Source: Candidatus Pelagibacter communis (GTDB taxonomy: Bacteria; Pseudomonadota; Alphaproteobacteria; Pelagibacterales; Pelagibacteraceae). From it: a DNA stretch of 50,000 nucleotides. The notes beneath the pieces are model-generated. The model did no database searches, was not told the origin of the DNA, and saw nothing but the letters and a program-made list of their open reading frames with translations. This document shows, piece by piece, positions 32,811-41,517 of this stretch. Numbering within the stretch: position 1 is the stretch's first letter; every line of letters starts with the position of its first letter. The DNA is taken from the NCBI RefSeq assembly GCF_001179845.1, contig NZ_CVSB01000045.1:1-50000 (forward strand). Direction: 5' to 3'. A program made the position numbers and the translations under genes.

Positions 32811-34959
32811 ATTTTTTTTTCAATCGATTTAAATGAAGTAATGGCTCGGTATAACCTGAAGGTTGCTCTTTACCTTTAAACACCAAATCACACGCAGTTT
32901 GAAATGCTATAGAGTTTTCATAATCACCACTCATTTTAACATATAGCGGATCATCTTTATTCTGGTCATCTACTATTTTAGCCATATCTTTCATTATCTC
33001 AGTTACTTGTATTTTTGTTGTAATTCCATGATGGATCCAATTGGCAATATGTTGTGAAGAAATTCTTAGTGTTGCCCTATCTTCCATCAAGCCAATATTA
33101 TTAATATCAGGAACTTTTGAACAACCCACACCTTGATCGACCCATCTTACAACATAACCCAATAAGGTTTGCGCTGAATTAGAAATTTCTTTGTTTATAT
33201 CTTCCACAGACCAATTTGGTCTGTCTGCTATTGGGATTGTTAAGAGATCATCAAGTTTAGCTGGCTCTCTATCAATTAATTTTTTTTGTTCATTAAAAAT
33301 ATTTATTTCATGATAATGTAAAGCATGTAATGCAGCTGCTGTTGGAGAAGGAACCCATGCGCAGTTTGCTCCTGCTTTTAAGTGTCCTGTTTTTTGTTCC
33401 ATCATATCTTTCATTTTATCTGGCATTGCCCACATTCCTTTTCCGATTTGAGCTTTACCAGAAAACCCACAACTCAAACCAATATCAACGTTGTTGTTTT
33501 CGTATGCAGTAATCCATTTAGATGACTTCATATCACCTTTTTTAATCATAGGACCAGCTTCCATTGATGTATGCATTTCATCACCGGTTCTATCTAAGAA
33601 ACCAGTATTAATAAAAAAAACTCTATTTTTAAGACTTCTAATACATTCTTTTAAATTTGCTGATGTTCTTCTCTCTTCATCCATAATACCAATCTTACAA
33701 GTGTACTTAGGTAAATTTAGAACTTCTTCAACTTTAGAAAAAATTAAATCTGTAAATGCTGTCTCGTCTGGACCGTGCATTTTAGGTTTTACAATATAAA
33801 CTGATCCAGTTCTTGAATTATTTTTATTTTTAATATCATGCAGTGCAGCTGCTGTAGTTATAAATGCATCCATAATACCCTCAGGTATTTCACTTCCATC
33901 ACTCAATAAAATTGAAGGGTTAGTCATTAGATGACCAACGTTTCTTACAAGTAAAAGGCTTCTACCATGTAACTTTAAACCTTTTCCATCTTTTGAGATA
34001 TAGCTTCTGTGTGGATTTAATTTTCTCTCAAATAATTTACCTTCTTTTTCAAATTTTGACTTAAGATCTCCTTTCATTAGACCTAGCCAATTTCGATAAC
34101 AAATAATTTTATCTTCAGAGTCAACAGCCGCTACACTATCTTCATTATCACAAATTGTTGACACCGCAGATTCTAGTATTATATCGCTAATACCAGCATG
34201 ATCTTGTTGAGCAGCAAAAGCTCTCGAGTCTTTTAGAATTTCAATATGCAAATTATTATTCTTTAGAATAATTGCAGATGGATTATCACTTTCACCTCTA
34301 TGCCCAACAAATTTATTTTCGTCCTCCAAATCAAAAATATCAGCACCTTTTAAAACTTTTAATTTCCCATATTTTACAGCAAAGCTTGTAATTTTATTCC
34401 AACTTAATCCAGCTAATGGAAAGTATTTATCTAAAAAATCTCTTCCATATTTTATAACCATTTCACCTCTTAAAGGGTCATACCGTTCAGATACGCTGTC
34501 TTCAGACTGTTCAATTACATCTGTACCATAAAGACTATCATATAAACTCATCCATCTTGCATTAGCAGCATTTAGTGCATATCTTGCATTCATGACAGGT
34601 ACAACTAGCTGAGGTCCAGCTATAGTTGTAATTTCTTCATCTACATTTTCAGTTTCTATTTTAAAATCAGGTCCTTCATTTTTTAAATAACCAATTTCTA
34701 ATAAAAATTTTTTGTACTCATCTAAATTAAATTTTTTACCTTTATTTCTGATATGCCAATCATCTATTTTCTTCTGTAAATCTTCCCTTAATTTAATTAA
34801 TTGTTTATTTTTTGGGGCAAGCTCATCCAGGGTTTTTTCTAGACCTAACCAAAAATTTTCTGAAGATACATTTGTATTTTTTAATAATTCATCATTTACG
34901 AATTTTGATAGCTTTTCAGATACTTGAAGATTATTAATTTTAATGTATTTTTCTTGCAT
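32785..34959 (-). CDS. glcB: Malate synthase G
   Basis: 724 residues, the monomeric G form, which condenses glyoxylate and acetyl-CoA to malate. The N-terminal clasp is followed by the barrel with VVPVMNARYALNAANARWMS near residue 118, VRNVGHLMTNPS, MHGPDETAFTDLI, the metal-site region GIMDEERRTS near 425, NTGFLDRTGDEMHTSME and MEDRATLRISSQHIANW near 623, whose Asp is the expected catalytic base. A tandem glycine riboswitch occupies its leader. SAR11 is known to couple glycine and malate synthase this way, letting glycine-derived glyoxylate enter the TCA cycle. Its end overlaps recR. Confidence 0.96.
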   Translation of the reverse strand: MQEKYIKINNLQVSEKLSKFVNDELLKNTNVSSENFWLGLEKTLDELAPKNKQLIKLREDLQKKIDDWHIRNKGKKFNLDEYKKFLLEIGYLKNEGPDFKIETENVDEEITTIAGPQLVVPVMNARYALNAANARWMSLYDSLYGTDVIEQSEDSVSERYDPLRGEMVIKYGRDFLDKYFPLAGLSWNKITSFAVKYGKLKVLKGADIFDLEDENKFVGHRGESDNPSAIILKNNNLHIEILKDSRAFAAQQDHAGISDIILESAVSTICDNEDSVAAVDSEDKIICYRNWLGLMKGDLKSKFEKEGKLFERKLNPHRSYISKDGKGLKLHGRSLLLVRNVGHLMTNPSILLSDGSEIPEGIMDAFITTAAALHDIKNKNNSRTGSVYIVKPKMHGPDETAFTDLIFSKVEEVLNLPKYTCKIGIMDEERRTSANLKECIRSLKNRVFFINTGFLDRTGDEMHTSMEAGPMIKKGDMKSSKWITAYENNNVDIGLSCGFSGKAQIGKGMWAMPDKMKDMMEQKTGHLKAGANCAWVPSPTAAALHALHYHEINIFNEQKKLIDREPAKLDDLLTIPIADRPNWSVEDINKEISNSAQTLLGYVVRWVDQGVGCSKVPDINNIGLMEDRATLRISSQHIANWIHHGITTKIQVTEIMKDMAKIVDDQNKDDPLYVKMSGDYENSIAFQTACDLVFKGKEQPSGYTEPLLHLNRLKKKSNLSSKPN

Positions 34960-34982
34960 AGCACTTAACTTCTTACCCCATC

Positions 34983-35118
34983 TGTATTTTTGCCTGAGAG
35001 CTTTACTCCTTCGGCGGAAATCAATCTCTTTCCAGAGTGTTATGCTTTAATCGGTCCTTTTGCCTGAGAGTTTCCGGGGTGGTTGCTCCTTCGGCGCTAT
35101 AAATAGTCTCTCCCGATA
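34983..35118 (-). promoter_or_regulatory. Tandem glycine riboswitch controlling glcB
   Basis: On the minus strand two glycine aptamers follow each other. The first (35118 to about 35053) has TCGGGAGAGAC, GCGCCGAAGGAGCAA and ACTCTCAGGCAAAAGGAC. The second (about 35043 to 34983) has CTGGAAAGAG, CGCCGAAGGAGTAA and GCTCTCAGGCAAAA. The conserved GCCGAAGGAG and CTCTCAGGCAAAA blocks occur once per aptamer. No terminator hairpin with a T run follows; only about 23 bases separate the second aptamer from the ATG, so control is probably at translation initiation. SAR11 work describes this as an activating switch on malate synthase. Confidence 0.95.
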
Positions 35119-35123
35119 ATGAA

Positions 35124-35151
35124 TTTGTATCTGTTAAATGATTTAAGTCAA
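35124..35151 (-). promoter_or_regulatory. Candidate glcB promoter
   Basis: On the minus strand TTGACT (35151-35146) and TACAAA (35129-35124) have a 16-base spacer. The expected start near 35117 coincides with the first base of the glycine riboswitch, which strongly supports the placement. Confidence 0.6.
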
Positions 35152-35226
35152 TTAGTAAGAATTACACCTTATTTAATATCATTTTATTGCCTTTTTTGTA
35201 TTTTAACCATCCGTTATAAATAAAAC

Positions 35227-36321
35227 ATGAAAAATTATCTAAATTTTGAAACAGAAATTAAAGATCTAGAAAACGAACTAGAAAAATTAAAAGATCCTTA
35301 CAATCAAGAGGGATTATCAGAAGTCGATACTCAAAAAATTTCAAGTACTCAAAATGAAATAGATGAAAAATTAAAAAATATTTATTCTAATTTAGACCCT
35401 TGGCAAACTACTATGGTTGCTCGTCACGAAGATAGACCAAAAGCTAAATTTTTTATAGATAATTTATTTGATGATTTTATCTCACTATCTGGAGATAGAT
35501 ATTACGGTGAGGATAAATCAGTTTTAACTGGATTTGCAAAATTTAATGGAAAATCTCTATTGGTGATAGGCCAAGAAAAAGGAGAAGATTTAGATAGCAG
35601 AATTGAGAGAAATTTTGGAATGATGAGGCCTGAGGGTTATAGAAAAACTATCAGGTTAATGAACTTAGCAAATAAATTTAATATTCCGATAATTTCTTTT
35701 ATTGATACTCCAGGAGCATATCCGGGAGTTGGTGCTGAAGAAAGAGGTCAAGCAGAAGCAATTGCTAAATCAATTGAGTGCTGTATGGAACTTAAGGTTC
35801 CAACAATTGCAATAATCATAGGTGAGGGTGGTTCTGGTGGAGCAATAGCATTAGCCTCTTCAAACAAAGTTCTTATGTTAGAAAATGCAATTTATTCAGT
35901 AATATCTCCAGAGGGATGTGCAACTATTCTTTGGAGAGATCCAAAAAAAATGCTTGATGCCGCAAAAGCTATGAAGCTTTCAGCTAAAGATTTATTAAAA
36001 TTAAAAGTTATAGATGAAATAATTGACGAACCTTTAGGTGGTGCACACAGAGATAGAGATATTATATTAAACAATGTAAAACAAACTTTAACAAAAAATT
36101 TAAATTATTTTGACGAATTATCACCAGAGGAAATAATGACTGAAAGAAAAAATAAATTTCTTAAAATTGGAAGAAACGATGGTTTTATGACTAGTACAGA
36201 AGATTTAAGCAAATTAACCATTAAGAAAAATAATTTGTATCAAATTTTTAAATCAAAAAAAATATTACTAGCGATTATTGGAGGGTTAATTTTAGTTTCT
36301 TCAATACTTTTACTAATTTAA
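35227..36321 (+). CDS. accA: Acetyl-CoA carboxylase carboxyltransferase subunit alpha with C-terminal membrane helix
   Basis: 364 residues, about 45 more than usual. The normal protein is clear: YLNFETEIKDLENELEKL at the N-terminus, DPWQTTMVARHEDRPKA, LSGDRYYGED, NFGMMRPEGYRK, DTPGAYPGVGAEERGQAEAI near residue 158 and IGEGGSGGAIALA near 198, ending KFLKIGR near 316. After this comes a 48-residue tail, a Lys-rich stretch (IFKSKK) and a 19-residue hydrophobic helix at 346-364. The helix predicts anchoring to the inner membrane with the enzyme in the cytoplasm. The frame is continuous to the stop. It converges on secA with three bases between. Confidence 0.93.
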   Translation: MKNYLNFETEIKDLENELEKLKDPYNQEGLSEVDTQKISSTQNEIDEKLKNIYSNLDPWQTTMVARHEDRPKAKFFIDNLFDDFISLSGDRYYGEDKSVLTGFAKFNGKSLLVIGQEKGEDLDSRIERNFGMMRPEGYRKTIRLMNLANKFNIPIISFIDTPGAYPGVGAEERGQAEAIAKSIECCMELKVPTIAIIIGEGGSGGAIALASSNKVLMLENAIYSVISPEGCATILWRDPKKMLDAAKAMKLSAKDLLKLKVIDEIIDEPLGGAHRDRDIILNNVKQTLTKNLNYFDELSPEEIMTERKNKFLKIGRNDGFMTSTEDLSKLTIKKNNLYQIFKSKKILLAIIGGLILVSSILLLI

Positions 36322-36324
36322 ATT

Positions 36325-38889
36325 CTATAAGGCTCCACAACAGTTTTTAAATTTTTTTCCTGTGGCCTCACATCTATCATTTCTAGAAATTTTTTGATTT
36401 TTTTTAATTAACAATAAACATTTTGGATTGTCAGATATATCGATTTTCTTTGAATCCTGTGTTTCGTTGTTTGATTCCATCACCACTTTTAAGTTCATAA
36501 GAATTGTTACAAAATCTAGTTTTAATTTTTCTAGAAGATTTGAAAATAATTCAAATGCTTCTTTTTTATATTCAACTAACGGATCTCTCTGACCATAAGA
36601 TCTTAACCCTATAACTTGTCTTAATTGCTCCAAATATTGAATATGTGATTTCCAATTTAAATCGATTGATTGAAGAAAAATTCTTCTTTCTATTTCTTTA
36701 GCATGATTGTCCCCTAGAAGTTTAATACGCTCGTTTCTTGCTTCTTGGAATTTGGTAGAGATTTTTTTTCTAAAATCATTATCTTTAGCTTCAATTAGAT
36801 TCTTAAACTCAGTTTCTTCAAAGCTTTTTCCAATTATTTGCTTTGTTTTGTTATAAAATTCATTACTTTTTGGATTGGATAAATTTGAAATTTTTAACTT
36901 TATTAAATCATCATATATTTCTTTTAAAAATTCATCTGAATAATCAAAGATATTTTCACTATTCATCGCATTTTTTCTTTGTGAAAATACAACATGCCTT
37001 TGATCATTTAGAACATTATCAAATTTAATAAGTGTTTTTCTTATATCAAAATTTCTAGCTTCAACTTTCTGCTGAGCTCTCTCTAGTGCTTTATTAATCC
37101 ATGGATGATCAATACTTTCACCGTCTTTGAGTCCTAGTTTTTCTAGCATAGTATTCATAGACTCTGATCCAAAAATTCTCATTAAATCATCTTCAAGACT
37201 AACATAAAATACTGAACTGCCTTCATCTCCCTGCCTTCCAGATCTTCCTCTTGCCTGGTTATCGACTCTTCTAGACTCCATTCTTTCTGTGCCAATTACA
37301 AATAAACCGCCTAAAGATTTAATTTTATCTTTATCTATTTTAAGTTGATCTTCTGGAACAGAACCTTTCTTACCACCAAGTTGAATATCAACTCCTCTTC
37401 CTGAAATACTTGTTGTAATTATTAATGAATTTTCTTTTCCTGCATTTGCAATTATCTCAGCCTCATTTTCATGATTTTTTGCATTCAACACTACATGTTT
37501 AATATTTTTTTGATCTAATAAATTTGAATAAACTTCAGATTTATTAATGCTTGAGGTAAATACTAGTATAGGTTGACCTATTTTATTTCTTTCAATTATT
37601 TTTTCTATAATAGCATCATTCTTTTCTTTTTCTGTTCTAAAAATTAAATCATTAAAATCCTTTCGGATCATTTCTTTGTTTGTAGGAATGACAACAACAG
37701 GTAGATTATAAATTTCAAAAAATTCCTCAGACTCTGTAGCAGCTGTACCAGTACAACCAGATATTTTTTTATAAAGTTTAAAATAATTTTGATATGTTAT
37801 TGAAGCTAATGTTTGGTTTTCAGCCTGAATTTGTATTTTTTCTTTAGCTTCAAGAGCTTGATGTAAACCATCTCCAAAACGCCTACCCTCTAAAATTCTT
37901 CCAGTAAGTTCGTCAATAATTTTAAGACTTCCATCTGCTACAATATAATCTCTTCCTTTCTCAAATAAATGATTTGCACGTAATGCTTGATTAACGTGGT
38001 GAACCAAATGTAAATTTTCTGGATCATAAAAATTATTATTTTTTAAAATTCCAGCATTAGAAAAAAGTTTTTCTACATTAGTTATTCCATCATTTGTTAA
38101 TAGAACACTTTTTTCTTTTTCATCTATCTCATAATCTTTATCGTTTAAATTTCTAATTAATTTATCAATTGCTAAATATTGAGCTGTTTTATCTTCAGCG
38201 GCTCCAGATATCACCAGAGGTGTTCTTGCTTCATCAATCAAACAAGAATCTATCTCATCTACTATTGAAAAATTATGTTCTTTCTGAACCATTTGTTCCT
38301 CAGAGAATTTCATGTTGTCTCTTAGGTAATCAAAACCTAATTCACTGTTAGTTGCATATGTAATGTCACAATTGTAATTTTTTTTACGCTCTGTATCATC
38401 TTGATAATTATTAATAAATCCAGAAGTTAGACCTAGAAAATTATATATCTCCCCCATTTCTATAGAGTCTCTTTTTGCAAGATAATCGTTAACTGTAACT
38501 ATATGAACACCTTTTTCACTTAAGGCATTTAAGTAAGCAGCCAATGTAATTGTTAAAGTTTTTCCTTCTCCAGTTCTCATTTCAGCAATTTTACCCTCAT
38601 GCAAAGCAACACCTCCAATTAACTGAACATTAAAGTGTCTCTCGTTACGTGTTCTTTTGGCAGCCTCTCTAACCAATGCAAAAGCTTCAGGAAGTAACTC
38701 GTCTAAAGTTTTTCCATCTTTTAACTGATTTTTAAATTTATTAGTTTTTTTTGGAAAGTCGTCGTCATTTAAATTTTTAAAATCATCCTCGTGTGAGTTT
38801 ATTTTTTCAACAATTTTACCAATTCTATCTAGCTCTTTTTGATTACTAGATTTGATAAATTTTGTTATTAAATTTAATGGGTTAAACAT
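36325..38889 (-). CDS. secA: Preprotein translocase ATPase SecA
   Basis: 854 residues. SecA drives proteins through SecYEG. Walker A is EMRTGEGKTLT near residue 105, with IVTVNDYLAKRD, DEIDSCLIDEARTPLVISG, the preprotein cross-linking region, TSISGRGVDIQLGG near 498 and IGTERMESRRVDNQARGRSG near 538. The C-terminal SEC-C tail ends NDRCEATGKKFKNCCGAL; the usual C-x-C-G-S-G-K-K lacks its second Cys and one residue, leaving three Cys for zinc. A single copy is seen in this window. The start is 65 bases from divergent argJ. Confidence 0.96.
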   Translation of the reverse strand: MFNPLNLITKFIKSSNQKELDRIGKIVEKINSHEDDFKNLNDDDFPKKTNKFKNQLKDGKTLDELLPEAFALVREAAKRTRNERHFNVQLIGGVALHEGKIAEMRTGEGKTLTITLAAYLNALSEKGVHIVTVNDYLAKRDSIEMGEIYNFLGLTSGFINNYQDDTERKKNYNCDITYATNSELGFDYLRDNMKFSEEQMVQKEHNFSIVDEIDSCLIDEARTPLVISGAAEDKTAQYLAIDKLIRNLNDKDYEIDEKEKSVLLTNDGITNVEKLFSNAGILKNNNFYDPENLHLVHHVNQALRANHLFEKGRDYIVADGSLKIIDELTGRILEGRRFGDGLHQALEAKEKIQIQAENQTLASITYQNYFKLYKKISGCTGTAATESEEFFEIYNLPVVVIPTNKEMIRKDFNDLIFRTEKEKNDAIIEKIIERNKIGQPILVFTSSINKSEVYSNLLDQKNIKHVVLNAKNHENEAEIIANAGKENSLIITTSISGRGVDIQLGGKKGSVPEDQLKIDKDKIKSLGGLFVIGTERMESRRVDNQARGRSGRQGDEGSSVFYVSLEDDLMRIFGSESMNTMLEKLGLKDGESIDHPWINKALERAQQKVEARNFDIRKTLIKFDNVLNDQRHVVFSQRKNAMNSENIFDYSDEFLKEIYDDLIKLKISNLSNPKSNEFYNKTKQIIGKSFEETEFKNLIEAKDNDFRKKISTKFQEARNERIKLLGDNHAKEIERRIFLQSIDLNWKSHIQYLEQLRQVIGLRSYGQRDPLVEYKKEAFELFSNLLEKLKLDFVTILMNLKVVMESNNETQDSKKIDISDNPKCLLLIKKNQKISRNDRCEATGKKFKNCCGAL

Positions 38890-38954
38890 TACTATTTGAT
38901 TTATTCTTTAATTATATTGTTTAATATATGTATTAAATAAATAATTTAAACAAT

Positions 38955-40256
38955 ATGGGAATTAATTTAACAAATTTTTTATCATCTCAATCAAAAAATA
39001 CTAAAATGATTGATTTTCAAGACCTTGATCATTTAGATGGTCTTTCAATTTCAGTTGTTTCCGCAAATTTATATAAAGATATAAGAGATGATTTAACAAT
39101 GTTCTATTTCAGAGAAGGCGCGAATTATGCTTCTGTTTATACTCAGTCAAAAATAGTATCTGAAAATATAAAATGGAATATTAACCAAAGACCAAAAAAA
39201 ATATATTCCCTTATTGTAAATACAAGAAATGCAAATGCTTTCACAGGAAGGCAGGGTTATGAAAGTTTAAAAAAAATAGCAGATTTAACAGCAAAACAAT
39301 TAAATAAAAAACAAGAGGAGGATGAGGATAATCCTAGGAAAATTTCTACAAAAAATATAATTTTTGGTTGCACAGGCACTATTGGAGAAATTTTTCCGTA
39401 TGAAAAAATTTCTAAAAATATTCCAAATTTAATAAATAAAATTCGTTACACCCAAAATAAATTTATTTGGATGAAGGCAGCACTTGCAATCATGACTACA
39501 GATACGAAGCCAAAATTAGCTATGGAGGAATGTCATATTGGAAGTGAAAAAGTAAAAATATATGGAATAGCCAAAGGATCAGGAATGATATATCCAAATA
39601 TGGCTACGACTCTTGCATATATATTTACTGATGCAACCTTATCTAATGATATTTTGGGAAAGCTATTAAAAAAAAATATAACTAATACATTTAACGCTAT
39701 ATCCTGTGACGGTGACACTAGCACCAACGACATGGCAACTATTTTTGCAACTAATGAGGTAAAAAATTTCCAAGTGAAAAGTATAAACGAAAATAAAATT
39801 AAAAATTTTGATAAAGCTCTAAATAGTGTTCTTTTAAATCTAGCCAAAAGAGTTGTTTCAGATGGTGAAGGATCATCAAAATTTATTTCAATAAATGTTA
39901 GTAAGTGCAAAAATGAGATAGATGCAAAAAAAATTGCTTTCTCAGTTGCTAATTCTCCATTAGTAAAAACTGCAATTGCTGGAGAAGACCCAAATTGGGG
40001 ACGAGTAATAATGGCAATTGGCAAAGCAGGACCTAAAATTAATCTAAATAAATTATTAATTAAGTTTGGAGATATAATAATTGTTGAAGGTGGAAAATTA
40101 AATCAAAGTTATGATGAAAAACAAACAGCAAATTATATGAAAGGAGAAAATATTGAAATTAATATTGAGACTTTTACGGGAAAGAAAAACTTCACAGCTT
40201 ATACGATGGATTTAACGAAAAAATATATTGAAATTAATGCAGATTATAGAAGTTAA
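38955..40256 (+). CDS. argJ: Glutamate N-acetyltransferase / amino-acid acetyltransferase
   Basis: 433 residues. ArgJ moves the acetyl group from N-acetylornithine to glutamate, recycling it in the arginine pathway, and in bifunctional forms also uses acetyl-CoA. The self-cleavage site is KGSGMIYPNMATTLAYIFTD near residue 210, with the nucleophilic Thr in the MAT motif. Other blocks are NTRNANAFTGRQG near 92, GCTGTIGE near 138, CDGDTSTNDM near 254 and AGEDPNWGRVIMAIGKAGP near 342. Together with argD and argF it shows the acetyl-recycling route. Mono- versus bifunctional activity cannot be read. Confidence 0.95.
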   Translation: MGINLTNFLSSQSKNTKMIDFQDLDHLDGLSISVVSANLYKDIRDDLTMFYFREGANYASVYTQSKIVSENIKWNINQRPKKIYSLIVNTRNANAFTGRQGYESLKKIADLTAKQLNKKQEEDEDNPRKISTKNIIFGCTGTIGEIFPYEKISKNIPNLINKIRYTQNKFIWMKAALAIMTTDTKPKLAMEECHIGSEKVKIYGIAKGSGMIYPNMATTLAYIFTDATLSNDILGKLLKKNITNTFNAISCDGDTSTNDMATIFATNEVKNFQVKSINENKIKNFDKALNSVLLNLAKRVVSDGEGSSKFISINVSKCKNEIDAKKIAFSVANSPLVKTAIAGEDPNWGRVIMAIGKAGPKINLNKLLIKFGDIIIVEGGKLNQSYDEKQTANYMKGENIEINIETFTGKKNFTAYTMDLTKKYIEINADYRS

Positions 40257-40294
40257 CTTATTGAAAAATTAAAAAGTATAATTAATTAAGAATT

Positions 40295-40723
40295 ATGATT
40301 AAATATAAACTCATTTGTAAAAACTGTGATTTAAAATCAGATAGTTGGTTTGCATCTTCAAACGAATATGAAAGATTAAAAAAGAAAAAACTTTTGAATT
40401 GCCATAAGTGTAATTCATTCAAAGTTGAAAAAACTATAATGGCTCCTCAATTAATTAATAGTAAATTAAAAATAGATAAAAAAATAGATTTCGAAAAATA
40501 TAATATAGTCAAAAAAACTATAAAAGATTATCAAAAATTTATTAAAGATAATTTCAAATATGTTGGTGATAATTTTGCATATGAGGCTAGATCAATTCAT
40601 TATAATAGTAAAAAAAAAACAAAAGGTATTTATGGAAGTGCATCAAAGGAAGATTTAAAAGAATTAAAAGAAGAAGGTATAGATGCTCAGATGATTCCTT
40701 GGATAGATGAAAAAGAAAATTAG
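40295..40723 (+). CDS. DUF1178 family zinc-ribbon protein
   Basis: 142 residues. Two Cys pairs, CKNC near residue 9 and CHKC near 37, flank DSWFASSNEYERL, the layout of DUF1178. The C-terminal half reads FKYVGDNFAYEARSIHYNSK, then KGIYGSASKEDLKELKEEGI and a Pro-Trp ending, also matching the family (FAEEARxIHYG, IYGEAT). Zinc binding is likely; the molecular role is unknown. It follows argJ by 38 bases and overlaps the end of convergent ubiG by four bases. Confidence 0.85.
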   Translation: MIKYKLICKNCDLKSDSWFASSNEYERLKKKKLLNCHKCNSFKVEKTIMAPQLINSKLKIDKKIDFEKYNIVKKTIKDYQKFIKDNFKYVGDNFAYEARSIHYNSKKKTKGIYGSASKEDLKELKEEGIDAQMIPWIDEKEN

Positions 40724-41442
40724 TTTTTAATAAACTTAGCTATATAATTTACAGATAAATCTTTAGAAATACTCCATTCATCCTTAATAATATTAAAATT
40801 CATACCCTCTAATTTATTGAGAGATAAATCATACTTCATTAAAATTTTTTTTAGATCCTCAGGTTTAACAAATTTTTCCCATTCATGTGTTCCAATTGGT
40901 AGCCACCTCAAAACATACTCTGCTCCAACAATCGCAAAAACATAAGATTTCAAAGTTTTATTTATCGTTGCAACAAACATTAGTCCATTTTTTTTCAAAA
41001 GCTTTGAGCATGACTTTAAAAAAAAATCTATATCTTCCACGTGTTCGACAATTTCCATATTTAAAATTACATCAAATTTTTTTTCAATTGTAAGTTTTTC
41101 TGGTGAAGAACATAAATAATTAATTTTTAGCTTATTTTTTTTTGAATGAAGTTTTGCAATTTTTATATTTTTATCAGATGCATCAATACCTGTTACATTA
41201 GCACCCATTCTTGACATTGGTTCAGATAACAATCCTCCACCACAGCCAATATCTAAAATTTTTATTCCTGATAAAGGTTTAGATTTATTTTTTAATTTGA
41301 AATTATTAATAATATTTTCCTTAATATATTTTATTCTTGTTGGATTAAATTTATGAAGTGGTTTGAATTTACCTTCTGGATCCCACCATTCATCAGCTAT
41401 TTTAGAAAATTTATCTATTTCTTTTTTATTTATGCTAGTCAT
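40720..41442 (-). CDS. ubiG: Ubiquinone biosynthesis O-methyltransferase
   Basis: 240 residues, class I SAM methyltransferase. It makes both O-methylations of the ubiquinone ring. The N-terminal FSKIADEWWDPEGKFKPLHK is diagnostic for UbiG. The SAM site is ILDIGCGGGLLSEPM near residue 63, followed by GIDASDKNI, and EIVEHVEDIDFF near 132. LRWLPIGTHEWEKFVKPEDL is the typical C-terminal substrate region. It is divergent from lysC, a pairing common in alphaproteobacteria. A TTGACA at 41455-41460 in the 75-base gap is a candidate lysC -35 box. Confidence 0.94.
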   Translation of the reverse strand: MTSINKKEIDKFSKIADEWWDPEGKFKPLHKFNPTRIKYIKENIINNFKLKNKSKPLSGIKILDIGCGGGLLSEPMSRMGANVTGIDASDKNIKIAKLHSKKNKLKINYLCSSPEKLTIEKKFDVILNMEIVEHVEDIDFFLKSCSKLLKKNGLMFVATINKTLKSYVFAIVGAEYVLRWLPIGTHEWEKFVKPEDLKKILMKYDLSLNKLEGMNFNIIKDEWSISKDLSVNYIAKFIKN

Positions 41443-41517
41443 TGTGATAAATAGTTGACATAGTTATTTAGATGTATTTTATCCATTATTTATTAAATAT
41501 TATTAATTAAAGCTAGC

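Noticed and set aside
39533..40024. 163-residue minus-strand frame opposite argJ
   Set aside because: Shadow of argJ, whose plus-strand motifs are complete. The minus frame is only generally hydrophobic.
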